Counted from the stretch's first letter, positions 35,977 to 46,630 are shown. The stretch is 64,000 bases of DNA from Xenorhabdus sp014467285 (GCF_014467285.1 NZ_NKHR01000011.1:1-64000); one strand, 5' to 3'. The notes: generated from the letters alone by a model not told the origin. Program-made: numbers and translations.

Positions 35977-36137
35977 CATCTATAAAAGTACGAATCTATC
36001 AGCAAATCCCGAAAATTAAAAATCAGAGATATAAACTAATCCGGGGAAATCTGAATACTGAAATTCGTAATGAATTTGAAGCCTTGAACCAATATGTCAT
36101 TTTCTTCTTTATAGAAATGATTAATTATTTAAATTGA
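35973..36137 (+). CDS. Possible 54-aa ORF coupled to xcnE
   Basis: A GTG at 35973 overlaps the xcnE stop (GTGA) and opens 54 codons in the otherwise empty gap before xcnF. The product would be basic at the start (MTSIKVRIYQQIPKIKN) and hydrophobic near the end (YVIFFFIEMINYLN). I recognise nothing. The overlap looks like translational coupling, but in AT-rich DNA such a frame can arise by chance and there is no separate ribosome site. Confidence 0.25.
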   Translation: MTSIKVRIYQQIPKIKNQRYKLIRGNLNTEIRNEFEALNQYVIFFFIEMINYLN

Positions 36138-36184
36138 AGAAGCCAACTCTTTTCATTAACAAATGATTATAATAAAGGTTAATT

Positions 36185-39100
36185 ATGGTAAATAATCTTA
36201 CTGGTCTTGAAGTTGCCATAGTTGGAATGGCAGGTCAGTTCCCTGGTGCAGATAACGTACATGATTTTTGGGAAATGCTCCGTGATGGAAAAGAAGGTAT
36301 TAGCAGATTCACGCAAGAAATATTAGAAAATAATGGTGTATCGGCTGAAGAATACTTACATGAAAATTATGTTCCTGCCAAAGGCGTAATCAATAATCCA
36401 TATCATTTTGCCGCTGATTATTTTGCAATTAATTACTCAGATGCAGAAAAAATGGACCCGCAAACGCGTTTGATGATTGAAACCTGTTGGCAGGCACTTA
36501 ACCATGCGGGTATTGATGCCAAAAATTATCCGGGAGAAATTGGTGTTTACGCAGGAGCAGGTAATCAGTGGTCATGGTTTAAATCATTAAATACGGAATT
36601 CAGTTCTGCGGCGGAACAGTTCCATGTCGCCACATTAAATGACTCGGCATTTTGCTCCCGTATTTCCTATTTACTGAATTTACGCGGCCCGTCAGTCACG
36701 ATACAAACAGCATGTTCAACTTCATTAGTTGCCGTGCATACAGCGTGTCAGGCTCTGCAAGCCGGAGAATGTGAGGTTGCTTTAGCGGGCGGTGTCAGCG
36801 TAACGCATCCACATCAATCTGGCTATATGTATCAGGAAGGGATGATAAATAGCGCAGACGGCAAAACACGGGTATTTGATGAACTCGCGGGTGGTACGGT
36901 ATTCAGTAATGGCGTTGGCGTTGTTGTACTAAAAAGATTGAGTGATGCGATAGAAGATAACGATAGAATTTATGCCGTTATCAAAGGCAGTGCAATTAAT
37001 AATGACGGCAGTGACAAAATAAGTTTTACTGCCCCTAGTACTCTGGGGCAGCAAAATGTTATTCAGGCTGCCTTAGATGTCGCAGAAGTTGATCCTGACA
37101 GCATTAGCTATATAGAGACACACGGGACAGGAACTTTATTGGGAGATCCGATTGAAATTGCTGCCTTGAAAGCCGTTTTTAACGGTTCACAATCTTGTGC
37201 TATAGGCTCTGTCAAATCAAATGTGGGGCATTGTGATACCGCCGCAGGGATAATATCACTGATAAAACTCGCACTATGTGTCTATTTTAAAACGTTAGTG
37301 CCATCCATTAATTTTGAGAAAGCGAATAAAAAATTAGAATTAGAAAAAACCCCTTTTCATGTTAACACGCAAACAAAAAACTGGCTCAGTAAAACGGATG
37401 AACTCATCACTGCGGGCGTCAGTGCCTTTGGCGTTGGTGGAACTAATGCGCATCTTGTTCTCCAGGAATTTTGGGAGCCAATCGAACCCATTTCGACAGA
37501 ACACTTAAATTATGAAGTACTTCCAAATCGAATTGAGTTTAAACCTTTAATAAGACCAGATACTTCCCATTATCTGACCGATGAGCAGGAAGAGAGTGTT
37601 ACTTTTGCAGAAAAAATCGATATTAAATCTCTGTCTAAAAATATACTGGATATTTTTAAAGTCTATTTTTCAAATAAGAAAATTTCGCAAGAAGATAATT
37701 TCTTTGATATCGGTGCCAGCTCTTTAGATATCGTTCAGCTACACGAAAAGATCAATAACCATTACGCAATAAAATTATCGATTAATGATTTTTATCGCTA
37801 TACAACCTGCCAGAAACTTTCCGAAAAAATACACAGTTTAATCAGTGAAGCCCCCCCTAAGATCATAAATAAGTCGAAAAAGGCAGCAAGAGGAAAAGCA
37901 TCAGGCAGCGAAAAAAGAGTATTTAATGATTATCCGGCACATGCCATTGCCGTCGTTGGCATGAGCGGCCGATTCCCCGGAAGTCATAACATACAGGAAT
38001 ATTGGAAAAATATACTGTCTGGCAAAGAAGGTATTTCTTTCTTTACGGATGATGAATTGATCGATGCAGGATTTCCTGAACATATTTTCAAGAATAAGCA
38101 TTATATCAGGGCAAAAGGCATAATTGAGCACTCATTGGATTTTGATAAAGACGCTTTTGGCTATACAGCACGTGAATCACAATATATGGATCCACAATTC
38201 CGTTTGCTGCATGAAATAACGTGGCAAGTGCTGGATGATGCGGGATATGGTAACCCAAAATATCGCCCTGTCACGGGGCTGTTCGCCTCTTCCGGCTCTA
38301 ATTACGCATGGTTGGATTTGGTAAAAGATGAAGTGCAAGACACCACAGAACAATTTGGTATTGGGTTGTTAAATGACCGGGAATTTCTCACCACCAGGAT
38401 CGCTTACAAATTGAACCTTACCGGGCCGGCTGTGACCGTTCAGAGTGCGTGTTCCAGCTCTGCGTTAGCCATAACGCTTGCGTGTCAGAGTCTGCGGGTC
38501 AATCAGTGTGATTTGGCACTGGCCGGAGGTGTTTCCGTCACCGTGCCGATAAAAAGTGGCTACATGTATGTCAATGGAATGGTGAATAGCGCAGATGGTC
38601 ATTGCCGCCCGTTTTCTGAAGATGCCAGTGGGACTGTTTTCAGCGATGGCATTGGCATGGTTGCTTTAAAAAGGTTGGAAGATGCAATCGAAAATAATGA
38701 TCATATTTATGGCGTTATCGTTGGTTATGGTGTTAACAATGATGGTCATGAAAAAGCAGGATTTACCGCCCCGAATGCAAACGGGCAGTCTGCCTGTATC
38801 AAACAATCTTTAGAAATGGCGGGCATTTCTGCCAATGACGTTGAATACCTGGAAGCGCATGGAACGGCAACACTGGTTGGAGATGAAGTTGAATTAGAAG
38901 GCATCAAAGATGCTTTAAACGTCACCAGCGACAATCCCAAAACTTGTCATATTGGCAGCGTTAAATCGAACATTGGTCACACCGATAGCGCCGCAGGTGT
39001 TGCAGGGGTTATTAAGGCACTGTTGGCGTTGAAAAATAAGAAGATCCCACCCACTTGCCATACTGAAACAGCACATCATTTATCGTTGGAAGGTACACGG

Positions 39101-42100
39101 TTCCGTTTGATCAATACCGCCACTGATTGGGAAGATAACAATAATATCAGGACCGCAGGTGTCAGTTCGTTTGGCATTGGCGGAACCAATGTGCATATGA
39201 CCGTCCAATCAATCTCAGATCAAGCCAGCAACGAGCGGGATCGCGCAGAACTCATCACGCTTTCAAGCAAAAGCAGAGAAGGGGTGATTAAAACGGCAGA
39301 AGCCCTGAGCCGGTTTTTGAGTACAGATGTTCATACGAAGGCGCTTTCTGATATTGCTTATACACTCCAAGTTGGAAGAGGAGAATATGAATATCGCACC
39401 TCGTTTGTTGCAGGAAATACAGAGGAACTCAACGCCGCATTATCTGGTGTTAAAGAGATAAACACGATCGCGGAAATTTCCTCTGATCACATACCGGGTA
39501 TTGTATTGATGTTCCCCGGTCAGGGTGCTCAATATATCAATATGGCAAGGGACTTATACAATGAGCTGAATATTTTCAGAATGCAGCTTGATGAGTGTCA
39601 TGAATATCTATTAGAGCATTTTGGAATAAATTTACTCGCATTACTTTATGATGAGAAGAGTCAGGAGAGTGCAGAAAAACTCCGTAACACTCAATTTACC
39701 CAACCGGTTATTTTCGCCGTATCTTATTCTCTTGCCAGAACCTTGGAGGCACTGGGAATAGAAATTAACGCAATGATTGGCCATAGCATTGGTGAATACG
39801 TTGCAGCAGCAATGGCAGGCGTCATGACATTGGATGAGGCCCTGAAACTCGTTGCTGTCAGGGGCCTTATCATGCAGGAATGTGAGCCCGGAGCGATGCT
39901 GAGTGTTTCAGCGGGCAGAAAAGATATTGAGCCTTATTTGACAGATGAAGTCACGTTAGCAACGGTAAACTCATCGAGTGCCTGTGTTATCGCGGGGCCG
40001 CAGGTTGAAGTTGAGAAAGTTCAGCAGGATTTACTTGCACAAAATTACCGTACCCGATTACTGGAAACCTCTCACGCCTTTCATACCTCAATGATGACGC
40101 CTGCGGTAGAGAAATTTAAACAGGCTTTGAGGGAGATAAAGTGGAAAAAGCCCAATAAAGCCTACATATCAAATGTAACGGGCCAATGGATCACGGCAGA
40201 ACAAGCAAATTCTGTCGATTATTGGGTTTCGCACTTGTGTCAAACAGTCGAATTTCATCAAGGTATTCTGACGTGTTTGGAACAGCCTGAGCTGAATACC
40301 TTTATTGAAGTCGGGCCGGGCAGAACATTGTCTACGTTTGTTAAACAGATTGTTACGACGAATCCGGATATCTCTGTGATTAATGTGATGCGTCATCCAT
40401 TAGAAGAGGAAAACGACAGAGTTTATTTATTAAAATTACTTGGACAACTCTGGATGAAAGGCCAATCTGTTAATTGGCCGGTCATTTATCAAGATCTGAA
40501 TCCGAAACGAGTGAGTTTACCCGGTTATCAATTTATTTCAGAAAATATGGCGCTTGGAAACTCCGGCGCCAGTTTGAATTATTCAGAAAAAGTATCTGAA
40601 ACTCGAATCCCCAAAAATAACATCTCAGAATGGCTCTATGGTGAAATATGGCAGGATGCTCTCTTACCAAATAAATCGAGCCAATCTGATGTGAAAATGG
40701 CGCTCTGTTTTGTGCCGGATATCGAGTGGTGCGAACCTCTTTGTCGTCATATGAATATTGACGAAAAAGCAGTAAGGTTTGTGTTATCAGGTGATAATTA
40801 CACCACTGCGAACAATGTTATTACATTGTCAGCAGGGGAAGCCAGCCATTTCGAAAGGCTGTTTAATGAATTAAAAGAGAATCAATTACAACCTGATTCG
40901 ATAATATTTGCCTGGCCTTTATCGGGAAGCCAAGAAGTAAAAAACACATGGTTTTCTGCCATTACCCTGATTCAGGCATGGACAACAGTTGGAAATATGT
41001 CTGATTTCCGTTTGTTGCTGGTTAATACAGAACAACCTGAATCCAATATGCTCAATGGCTTAGTAAAAGTCATTACGCAAGAAGTCAGCAAATGTTATCC
41101 CAGATTAATACAAATCGACCCGACAGAATCGATTGAAAAAACCTGTGAGATATTAACTGAAGAATTATTAGCAACTGATGAGCGCTTTATTGTTCGCCGG
41201 ACAAAAGAGGGTTGTTCAAAACAAGCCTATGAGCGTCTTGCAGTAAATCCACTGAAAGAGCACTCGCTCCTTAAACCGCAGGGTATATACCTCATTACCG
41301 GAGGATTGGGGGATTTAGGGCTTTTATTTGCAGAATATCTCCTGAAAGAATATCAGGCGACAGTGATACTCGCCGGACGAAGGGAATTACCTGATCAGCA
41401 TGAATGGAAACAAGCCATTAAATCGCACTCGCCATCCTTCGAAATATTGCAGCGGCTCGATAAACTTTCCGATCTTGGTACAGGAAACTTAGCTTATTAT
41501 GCTGCCAATGTCGCTGATAAGTCTGCAATGCAATGTTTATTAGCGACGATCGCTGAACAATATGGAGAATTAAATGGCATCATCTGTGCGGCGGGTGTCA
41601 CGGAAGGAAACTCATTCCAGGGCATTAACAGAATAACGCTGGACGCCTGTTTACCACAATTAGAAACCAAAGTTGAGGCTTATAAGATTCTGGCAGAATT
41701 AACAGAAAATCAGCCGCTGGATTTCTGCCTGCTTTGTTCTTCAATTGCCGCGATACTGGGAGGATTGAGTTTTTCTGCATATAGTTCTGTCAGTGCGTTT
41801 GCTGATTCTTTTGCGCAACAGCAAAACAAGAAAGGTAAGCCCTGGATTAGTGTTAACTGGGATGGATGGGTTTTCGAACGTAATGATGCGGGTGATGCAC
41901 TGGGCTCCTCATTGAGTCAGCTTTTAATCGAACCTGATGAAGGGATTAAAATTTTAGAGCGTGTTTTACAATCACCATTAAGAGGGCAAGTTATTGTTTC
42001 CACCGGTGATTTAGATAAACGCTTTGAACAATGGGTTGGTACTCATTTAAAAACGTTCGATATTAATAAAGCCAATAAATCCCAACGAAAAACAATTTCC

Positions 42101-45100
42101 AAAGCCCAAATCGTAGAAACTATCCTTTCGGTGTGGAAAGACTTTTTAAAAGTAGCACATATTAACCGTGAAGATAATTTCTTTGAATTAGGTGCTAACT
42201 CATTGGATCTGGTTCAAGTCAATAAAAGATTAACGGATGCACTCAATATCGATATTTCCGTTGTTGACATGTTTAGTTATCCCACTTCTGATCTATTAGC
42301 TGACTATATAACCAATCAGTTTGGAACAGTCAGTACCGATAACGTTCAGGATGAAAGCATTGAAGATAGCTATGACAGTTCTTATGCAACTGAAGGCAGG
42401 GTTAAATCGGAAGCGATATTTGATAAACACATTGCGATTATCGGCGTAGCCGGAAAATTCCCGGGTGCTGAGGATATTCATGAATTTTGGGATAACTTAT
42501 GCTACGGAAAAGAATCAATCAGCACAATGAGTAAGGAAGAGCTCATTGAAGAAGGCATTGATTCAGCACTATTAGACAACCCGAATTATATTCGTGCCAA
42601 AGGTATTATGCCTCATTCGGGTGAGTTTGATGCTGAATTCTTTGGCTATACTCCTTACGAAGCGCGTCAAATGGATCCGCAAGTACGGGCGATGCACACT
42701 TGCAGTTGGCAGGCATTGCAGGATGCGGGAATATCGGCAAAAAACAATAAGCTAAAAATCGGCTTATATGCGGCTGCATCAGGGAATTTACAATGGTTAG
42801 CGCAGGCAATGGCAACGGCGGAAGGCAGTGCCGGTCAATATAGCGCTATGGTGGTTGCAGACAAAGATTATATGTCAACGAGCGTGTCATATAAATTAAA
42901 CTTGTCCGGGCCAAGTATGGTTATCTCAACGGCCTGTTCTTCATCGCTTGTTGCCGTTAGTGAAGCCGTTAAATCACTGCGTGCAGGAGAATGTGATGTC
43001 GCTCTGGCAGGCGGTGTTTCAATTACTTTGCCAATCAAAGCGGGCTATTTATTTGAAGAGGGTATGATTTACTCTAAGGATGGAAAATGCCGGCCATTTG
43101 ATATTCAGGCAAACGGGACGGTATTCAGTGATGGCGTTGGCATGGTGGTTCTGAAACCACTAAAACAAGCAATAGCAGACAAGGATAATATTTATGCGAC
43201 TATTATCGGCAGTGCAATTAACAATGATGGGGGCATGAAAGTCGGTTACACTGCGCCAAGCACAAAAGGTCAGATTGACGTTATTCAGGCTGCATTACGA
43301 GATGCAAATGTATCATCAGAAAGTATCAACTTTATAGAAACACATGGTACGGGAACGAATTTGGGTGATCCCATTGAGTTCAATGCACTGAAACAGGCTT
43401 TTTCAACGGATAAAAAGAACTATTGCAGAATTGGCAGTGTGAAATCAAATATAGGCCATCTGAATTTTGCTTCTGGAATCACTGGACTGATTAAGGCTGC
43501 ATTATCCATCAAATATAGAGTGCTGCCACCCACGATAAATTTCGCCCGTCTCAATAAAGAAATGGATATTACGAACAGCCCATTTATCATTAATAACCAA
43601 TATACGGAATTACGTGATAATAAAAATCCAATCAGGGCAGGCGTCAGTTCTTTTGGTCTGGGTGGAACGAATGTGCATATTGTACTGGAAGAGTTTCAGG
43701 CTGATCAGCGCAAATCGTCCAGACAAAACGTCAATAATCGATTGCCATTAATCTTGTCAGCACCGGATGAGAAATCATTGCAATCCTATAAAAAACAGTT
43801 AAAGCAGGCGATTCAGAGCGATAACCAACAACTGAATGTGAGTGATATCGTTTATAGTCTGATGCTAAGGGAGCCAATGGCATCACAATTTGTTGCGACA
43901 GTAAACAATCGTGATGAATTGATTCAGGCGCTGTCTTCAACAGAAAAAGATAATATTAATCTATCACTTGGTATTAAGAGAAAAGTGGTATTTTTATTCC
44001 CTGGTCAAGGTGTTCAATATAGGGCTATGGGGCAAGATCTTTACAACAACAATGTGTTATTTAAACAATGGTGTGATAAAGGATTTTTAATCGCGAAAGA
44101 TTATTGCGCAACTGACTTGAAAGCACTGCTTATTAATGACTCTCAGGATGAACATGTTTACGAAACGGAATTTGTCCAACCGTTGCTGTTTATTATTGAA
44201 TATGCGCTGGCACAAGTTCTGAAATCTTATGATATTACCCCCGATGTAATGATAGGTCATAGTTTGGGGGAATACGTGGCAGCGACACTGGCCGGAGTAT
44301 TCTCATACGAAGATGCGGTTAGAATTATCTGCATTCGCGGTCAATGTATGCAGTCGACAGCAGCGGCGGCAATGCTTGCGGTAATGTCTTCATCAGAGAA
44401 AGTGAAAGAAATATTAACTGAGGATATTGAAATTGCCTTAGACAACAGTAGTGAGCTTTGTGTTGTCGCGGGATCTGATGATGGAATAACTCAATTAGAA
44501 GAAGTATGTCGCGGGTTATTAATTAAAGCGAAACGTCTGGAAATTAAAAGAGCGTTCCATACCTGTTATATGGATCCTGTTCTGGAAAAATATAGTCAGG
44601 CTCTCGGAGAAATCACACTTAATAAGCCTCAAATTAGTTTTATATCGAATGTAACGGGTACGTGGGTTGATAACAACAAAGTTATAGCAAGTGACTATTG
44701 GGTTAATCATATTCGCCAACCTGTACTCTTTAAACAATCTATTGCGACGATCTTAGAAAATGAAAATTGCCTGTTTATAGAAGTCGGGCCAGGAAGTGGA
44801 CTTTCTACTTTCGTTCAGAATCACTCAGATTATGGCGTAAATCATGCTTGTATCGCGTGGCAAAGCCATAAAACCAGAGATATGAGTCATCATAATGAGC
44901 TGATAGAAAAATTAGCCCTGATCTCCTTACATGGTATTGATGTGAATTGGCAGCAGGAGATCAATGTTCAGCAACCTGAATTGATTCATCTTCCCCCAAC
45001 ACCGATACGCGGAAAAGCATACCCGACAGATATAAAAAGGTTGCAGGCATTGTTTTCTGGCAATTCCCCTCATGCTGTTGAAAAAGAGGAAAGAAAAGAA

Positions 45101-46456
45101 GAGCACGCTAAAGTGACCAACACAATCAAAGCGGCCAATACAAATATCAACTTGCTGGTCCAGGAACGAGATAGAGTTATCACCGAATTAGGTTCTATTT
45201 GGAAACGCATTCTTGGTATTGATAGCGTTGAAAACAGTGATGACTTTATTTCTCTGGGCGGGAGTTCTCTCTCCGCAGTGCAAGTGGTTGCAAAAGCGAA
45301 GGCAATCAATCTACCGATTAACATGAATATGTTGTTGTCGGGCCAGACTTTGGCTGAGATAAGCAAGATATTAGATAATGGCCTCAAGATTGAATATAAG
45401 GGTTGGAAATTCAATGAGCATTTTTCACCTGAATTATATCCAACGTATGCCAGTTGCTTATATTCAGCAGTCAGAGAAAAACTGAAACATGAACATCATC
45501 TAAACTGCGATGATGCCATTATGCAGGTTTCAGATGGCAGCCACTTAATTGGCATTGTATTACAACAGGCTGAAAATAAGGTTAAATTATCTAATCAGGA
45601 GGTTAACTTTGGTAATATGCTTGGCTGGCCTTCGTTAGAAGAAAATTATGCCTTCTCTTATGCTAAGAAATTCTTCGAAGATTACGAATCCTATCAGAGC
45701 TACTGTGAAAAAGAGCTATCTCTTGGAAATGTCGTCATTGTAACCGGAAGTGACTACTATCTGCCTTTTTCACCTTCATACGGTTTATCAGAGGCGGAGT
45801 ATATAACAAGGCCGCTATTCCAGGATATCGTGCTGGAAGACGAGACAATCCCACATGTTTTTGTGCTGGTTGGAAAGACCGATTTAGGGTATCAAATATA
45901 TGATGGAAGCTTCCAATATTTTGGGGAGATCAGCGCACAGGAATTTGAGAAGACGGTTGTTGGGTTTAGAGGTTTAGATTTTATGGAGTCACATGAAGTC
46001 TTCAATAAATCCCGGCCTTATTTAGTCATTACCGTAAATTGCACTGGTGATTTTCCTGATAGCCGTGGACAGAAGGAACTCATTTTAAATAATCTGATTA
46101 ATGATTTTAGAAGAAAAGAAGAGATAAAATATAATGAAAATGAGTTTTCTTGTTATATAGGTCTGGCCGCGATAGAAAAAATTATTGAAACCCCAGAGCT
46201 ATTAACGAACAGTACTGCTAAGGATTTGGAGGAAATATTCACACGTTGGAATAATCAAATTAATTCATTAAGGCGTTTTTTAATTCTTGTAAGACCAGAA
46301 CATGCCAAACAATTCGAAAGCGCATTCTCTTTTATTAATGGAAGAATGAACGAGTTGATTGCATCGTGTCAGGATAATGACCATGACAATAATAGGTTAA
46401 ATGACTTGAATCTCATAAAATCGGAATTGGATTCCGTCATTGATATCCTCGGTTAA
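36185..46456 (+). CDS. xcnF: Trimodular type I PKS with BtrH-like C-terminal domain
   Basis: 3423 aa. Order: KS1 about 9-430 (Cys177), ACP1 about 485-560 (Ser513) with no AT between them; KS2 about 586-1010 (Cys756), AT about 1105-1420 (GHSIG Ser1201, HAFH), KR about 1695-1900 (TGGLGDLG), ACP2 (Ser2006); KS3 about 2082-2510 (Cys2251), AT about 2600-2900 (GHSLG Ser2693, RAFH), ACP3 (Ser3028); then a terminal domain about 3075-3423. All three KS keep Cys and both His. Both ATs have malonyl-type motifs. The KR keeps Ser and Tyr but has Ser where YxxxN is usual. The terminal domain shows YASCLYSAV (Cys3091), IPHVFVLVG (His3224) and IYDGS (Asp3240) with SDYYLPFSPSY, resembling BtrH-type acyltransferases. 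Inferred role: last three extensions of the isocoumarin and chain release. Confidence 0.92.
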   Translation: MVNNLTGLEVAIVGMAGQFPGADNVHDFWEMLRDGKEGISRFTQEILENNGVSAEEYLHENYVPAKGVINNPYHFAADYFAINYSDAEKMDPQTRLMIETCWQALNHAGIDAKNYPGEIGVYAGAGNQWSWFKSLNTEFSSAAEQFHVATLNDSAFCSRISYLLNLRGPSVTIQTACSTSLVAVHTACQALQAGECEVALAGGVSVTHPHQSGYMYQEGMINSADGKTRVFDELAGGTVFSNGVGVVVLKRLSDAIEDNDRIYAVIKGSAINNDGSDKISFTAPSTLGQQNVIQAALDVAEVDPDSISYIETHGTGTLLGDPIEIAALKAVFNGSQSCAIGSVKSNVGHCDTAAGIISLIKLALCVYFKTLVPSINFEKANKKLELEKTPFHVNTQTKNWLSKTDELITAGVSAFGVGGTNAHLVLQEFWEPIEPISTEHLNYEVLPNRIEFKPLIRPDTSHYLTDEQEESVTFAEKIDIKSLSKNILDIFKVYFSNKKISQEDNFFDIGASSLDIVQLHEKINNHYAIKLSINDFYRYTTCQKLSEKIHSLISEAPPKIINKSKKAARGKASGSEKRVFNDYPAHAIAVVGMSGRFPGSHNIQEYWKNILSGKEGISFFTDDELIDAGFPEHIFKNKHYIRAKGIIEHSLDFDKDAFGYTARESQYMDPQFRLLHEITWQVLDDAGYGNPKYRPVTGLFASSGSNYAWLDLVKDEVQDTTEQFGIGLLNDREFLTTRIAYKLNLTGPAVTVQSACSSSALAITLACQSLRVNQCDLALAGGVSVTVPIKSGYMYVNGMVNSADGHCRPFSEDASGTVFSDGIGMVALKRLEDAIENNDHIYGVIVGYGVNNDGHEKAGFTAPNANGQSACIKQSLEMAGISANDVEYLEAHGTATLVGDEVELEGIKDALNVTSDNPKTCHIGSVKSNIGHTDSAAGVAGVIKALLALKNKKIPPTCHTETAHHLSLEGTRFRLINTATDWEDNNNIRTAGVSSFGIGGTNVHMTVQSISDQASNERDRAELITLSSKSREGVIKTAEALSRFLSTDVHTKALSDIAYTLQVGRGEYEYRTSFVAGNTEELNAALSGVKEINTIAEISSDHIPGIVLMFPGQGAQYINMARDLYNELNIFRMQLDECHEYLLEHFGINLLALLYDEKSQESAEKLRNTQFTQPVIFAVSYSLARTLEALGIEINAMIGHSIGEYVAAAMAGVMTLDEALKLVAVRGLIMQECEPGAMLSVSAGRKDIEPYLTDEVTLATVNSSSACVIAGPQVEVEKVQQDLLAQNYRTRLLETSHAFHTSMMTPAVEKFKQALREIKWKKPNKAYISNVTGQWITAEQANSVDYWVSHLCQTVEFHQGILTCLEQPELNTFIEVGPGRTLSTFVKQIVTTNPDISVINVMRHPLEEENDRVYLLKLLGQLWMKGQSVNWPVIYQDLNPKRVSLPGYQFISENMALGNSGASLNYSEKVSETRIPKNNISEWLYGEIWQDALLPNKSSQSDVKMALCFVPDIEWCEPLCRHMNIDEKAVRFVLSGDNYTTANNVITLSAGEASHFERLFNELKENQLQPDSIIFAWPLSGSQEVKNTWFSAITLIQAWTTVGNMSDFRLLLVNTEQPESNMLNGLVKVITQEVSKCYPRLIQIDPTESIEKTCEILTEELLATDERFIVRRTKEGCSKQAYERLAVNPLKEHSLLKPQGIYLITGGLGDLGLLFAEYLLKEYQATVILAGRRELPDQHEWKQAIKSHSPSFEILQRLDKLSDLGTGNLAYYAANVADKSAMQCLLATIAEQYGELNGIICAAGVTEGNSFQGINRITLDACLPQLETKVEAYKILAELTENQPLDFCLLCSSIAAILGGLSFSAYSSVSAFADSFAQQQNKKGKPWISVNWDGWVFERNDAGDALGSSLSQLLIEPDEGIKILERVLQSPLRGQVIVSTGDLDKRFEQWVGTHLKTFDINKANKSQRKTISKAQIVETILSVWKDFLKVAHINREDNFFELGANSLDLVQVNKRLTDALNIDISVVDMFSYPTSDLLADYITNQFGTVSTDNVQDESIEDSYDSSYATEGRVKSEAIFDKHIAIIGVAGKFPGAEDIHEFWDNLCYGKESISTMSKEELIEEGIDSALLDNPNYIRAKGIMPHSGEFDAEFFGYTPYEARQMDPQVRAMHTCSWQALQDAGISAKNNKLKIGLYAAASGNLQWLAQAMATAEGSAGQYSAMVVADKDYMSTSVSYKLNLSGPSMVISTACSSSLVAVSEAVKSLRAGECDVALAGGVSITLPIKAGYLFEEGMIYSKDGKCRPFDIQANGTVFSDGVGMVVLKPLKQAIADKDNIYATIIGSAINNDGGMKVGYTAPSTKGQIDVIQAALRDANVSSESINFIETHGTGTNLGDPIEFNALKQAFSTDKKNYCRIGSVKSNIGHLNFASGITGLIKAALSIKYRVLPPTINFARLNKEMDITNSPFIINNQYTELRDNKNPIRAGVSSFGLGGTNVHIVLEEFQADQRKSSRQNVNNRLPLILSAPDEKSLQSYKKQLKQAIQSDNQQLNVSDIVYSLMLREPMASQFVATVNNRDELIQALSSTEKDNINLSLGIKRKVVFLFPGQGVQYRAMGQDLYNNNVLFKQWCDKGFLIAKDYCATDLKALLINDSQDEHVYETEFVQPLLFIIEYALAQVLKSYDITPDVMIGHSLGEYVAATLAGVFSYEDAVRIICIRGQCMQSTAAAAMLAVMSSSEKVKEILTEDIEIALDNSSELCVVAGSDDGITQLEEVCRGLLIKAKRLEIKRAFHTCYMDPVLEKYSQALGEITLNKPQISFISNVTGTWVDNNKVIASDYWVNHIRQPVLFKQSIATILENENCLFIEVGPGSGLSTFVQNHSDYGVNHACIAWQSHKTRDMSHHNELIEKLALISLHGIDVNWQQEINVQQPELIHLPPTPIRGKAYPTDIKRLQALFSGNSPHAVEKEERKEEHAKVTNTIKAANTNINLLVQERDRVITELGSIWKRILGIDSVENSDDFISLGGSSLSAVQVVAKAKAINLPINMNMLLSGQTLAEISKILDNGLKIEYKGWKFNEHFSPELYPTYASCLYSAVREKLKHEHHLNCDDAIMQVSDGSHLIGIVLQQAENKVKLSNQEVNFGNMLGWPSLEENYAFSYAKKFFEDYESYQSYCEKELSLGNVVIVTGSDYYLPFSPSYGLSEAEYITRPLFQDIVLEDETIPHVFVLVGKTDLGYQIYDGSFQYFGEISAQEFEKTVVGFRGLDFMESHEVFNKSRPYLVITVNCTGDFPDSRGQKELILNNLINDFRRKEEIKYNENEFSCYIGLAAIEKIIETPELLTNSTAKDLEEIFTRWNNQINSLRRFLILVRPEHAKQFESAFSFINGRMNELIASCQDNDHDNNRLNDLNLIKSELDSVIDILG

Positions 46457-46513
46457 TAAAGTGGCTTAATAACTCCTTCACCTTTCAGGTTGTTTTTTTA
46501 GTGAAGTGTACCA

Positions 46514-46545
46514 TTCCGGTCACATAGTCAGCTATGTGACCGGAA
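46514..46545. repeat. Perfect 14-bp palindrome between xcnF and xcnG
   Basis: TTCCGGTCACATAG (46514-46527), loop TCAG, CTATGTGACCGGAA (46532-46545): 14 of 14 bases pair. No T run follows on either strand, so it is not a classical terminator. A CTTCAC...GTGAAG stem with a T7 run lies just before it (46477-46506). Its arm TTCCGGTCAC recurs with one change (TTCCAGTCAC) in the inverted repeat after xcnM. Confidence 0.8.
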
Positions 46546-46630
46546 GTAATGACACCATGTAACCCGGAATGTATTGGAATAGTCGTGACGAATTAAATTT
46601 TACAAAATAAAATATCAGGGGCTTTATTGG

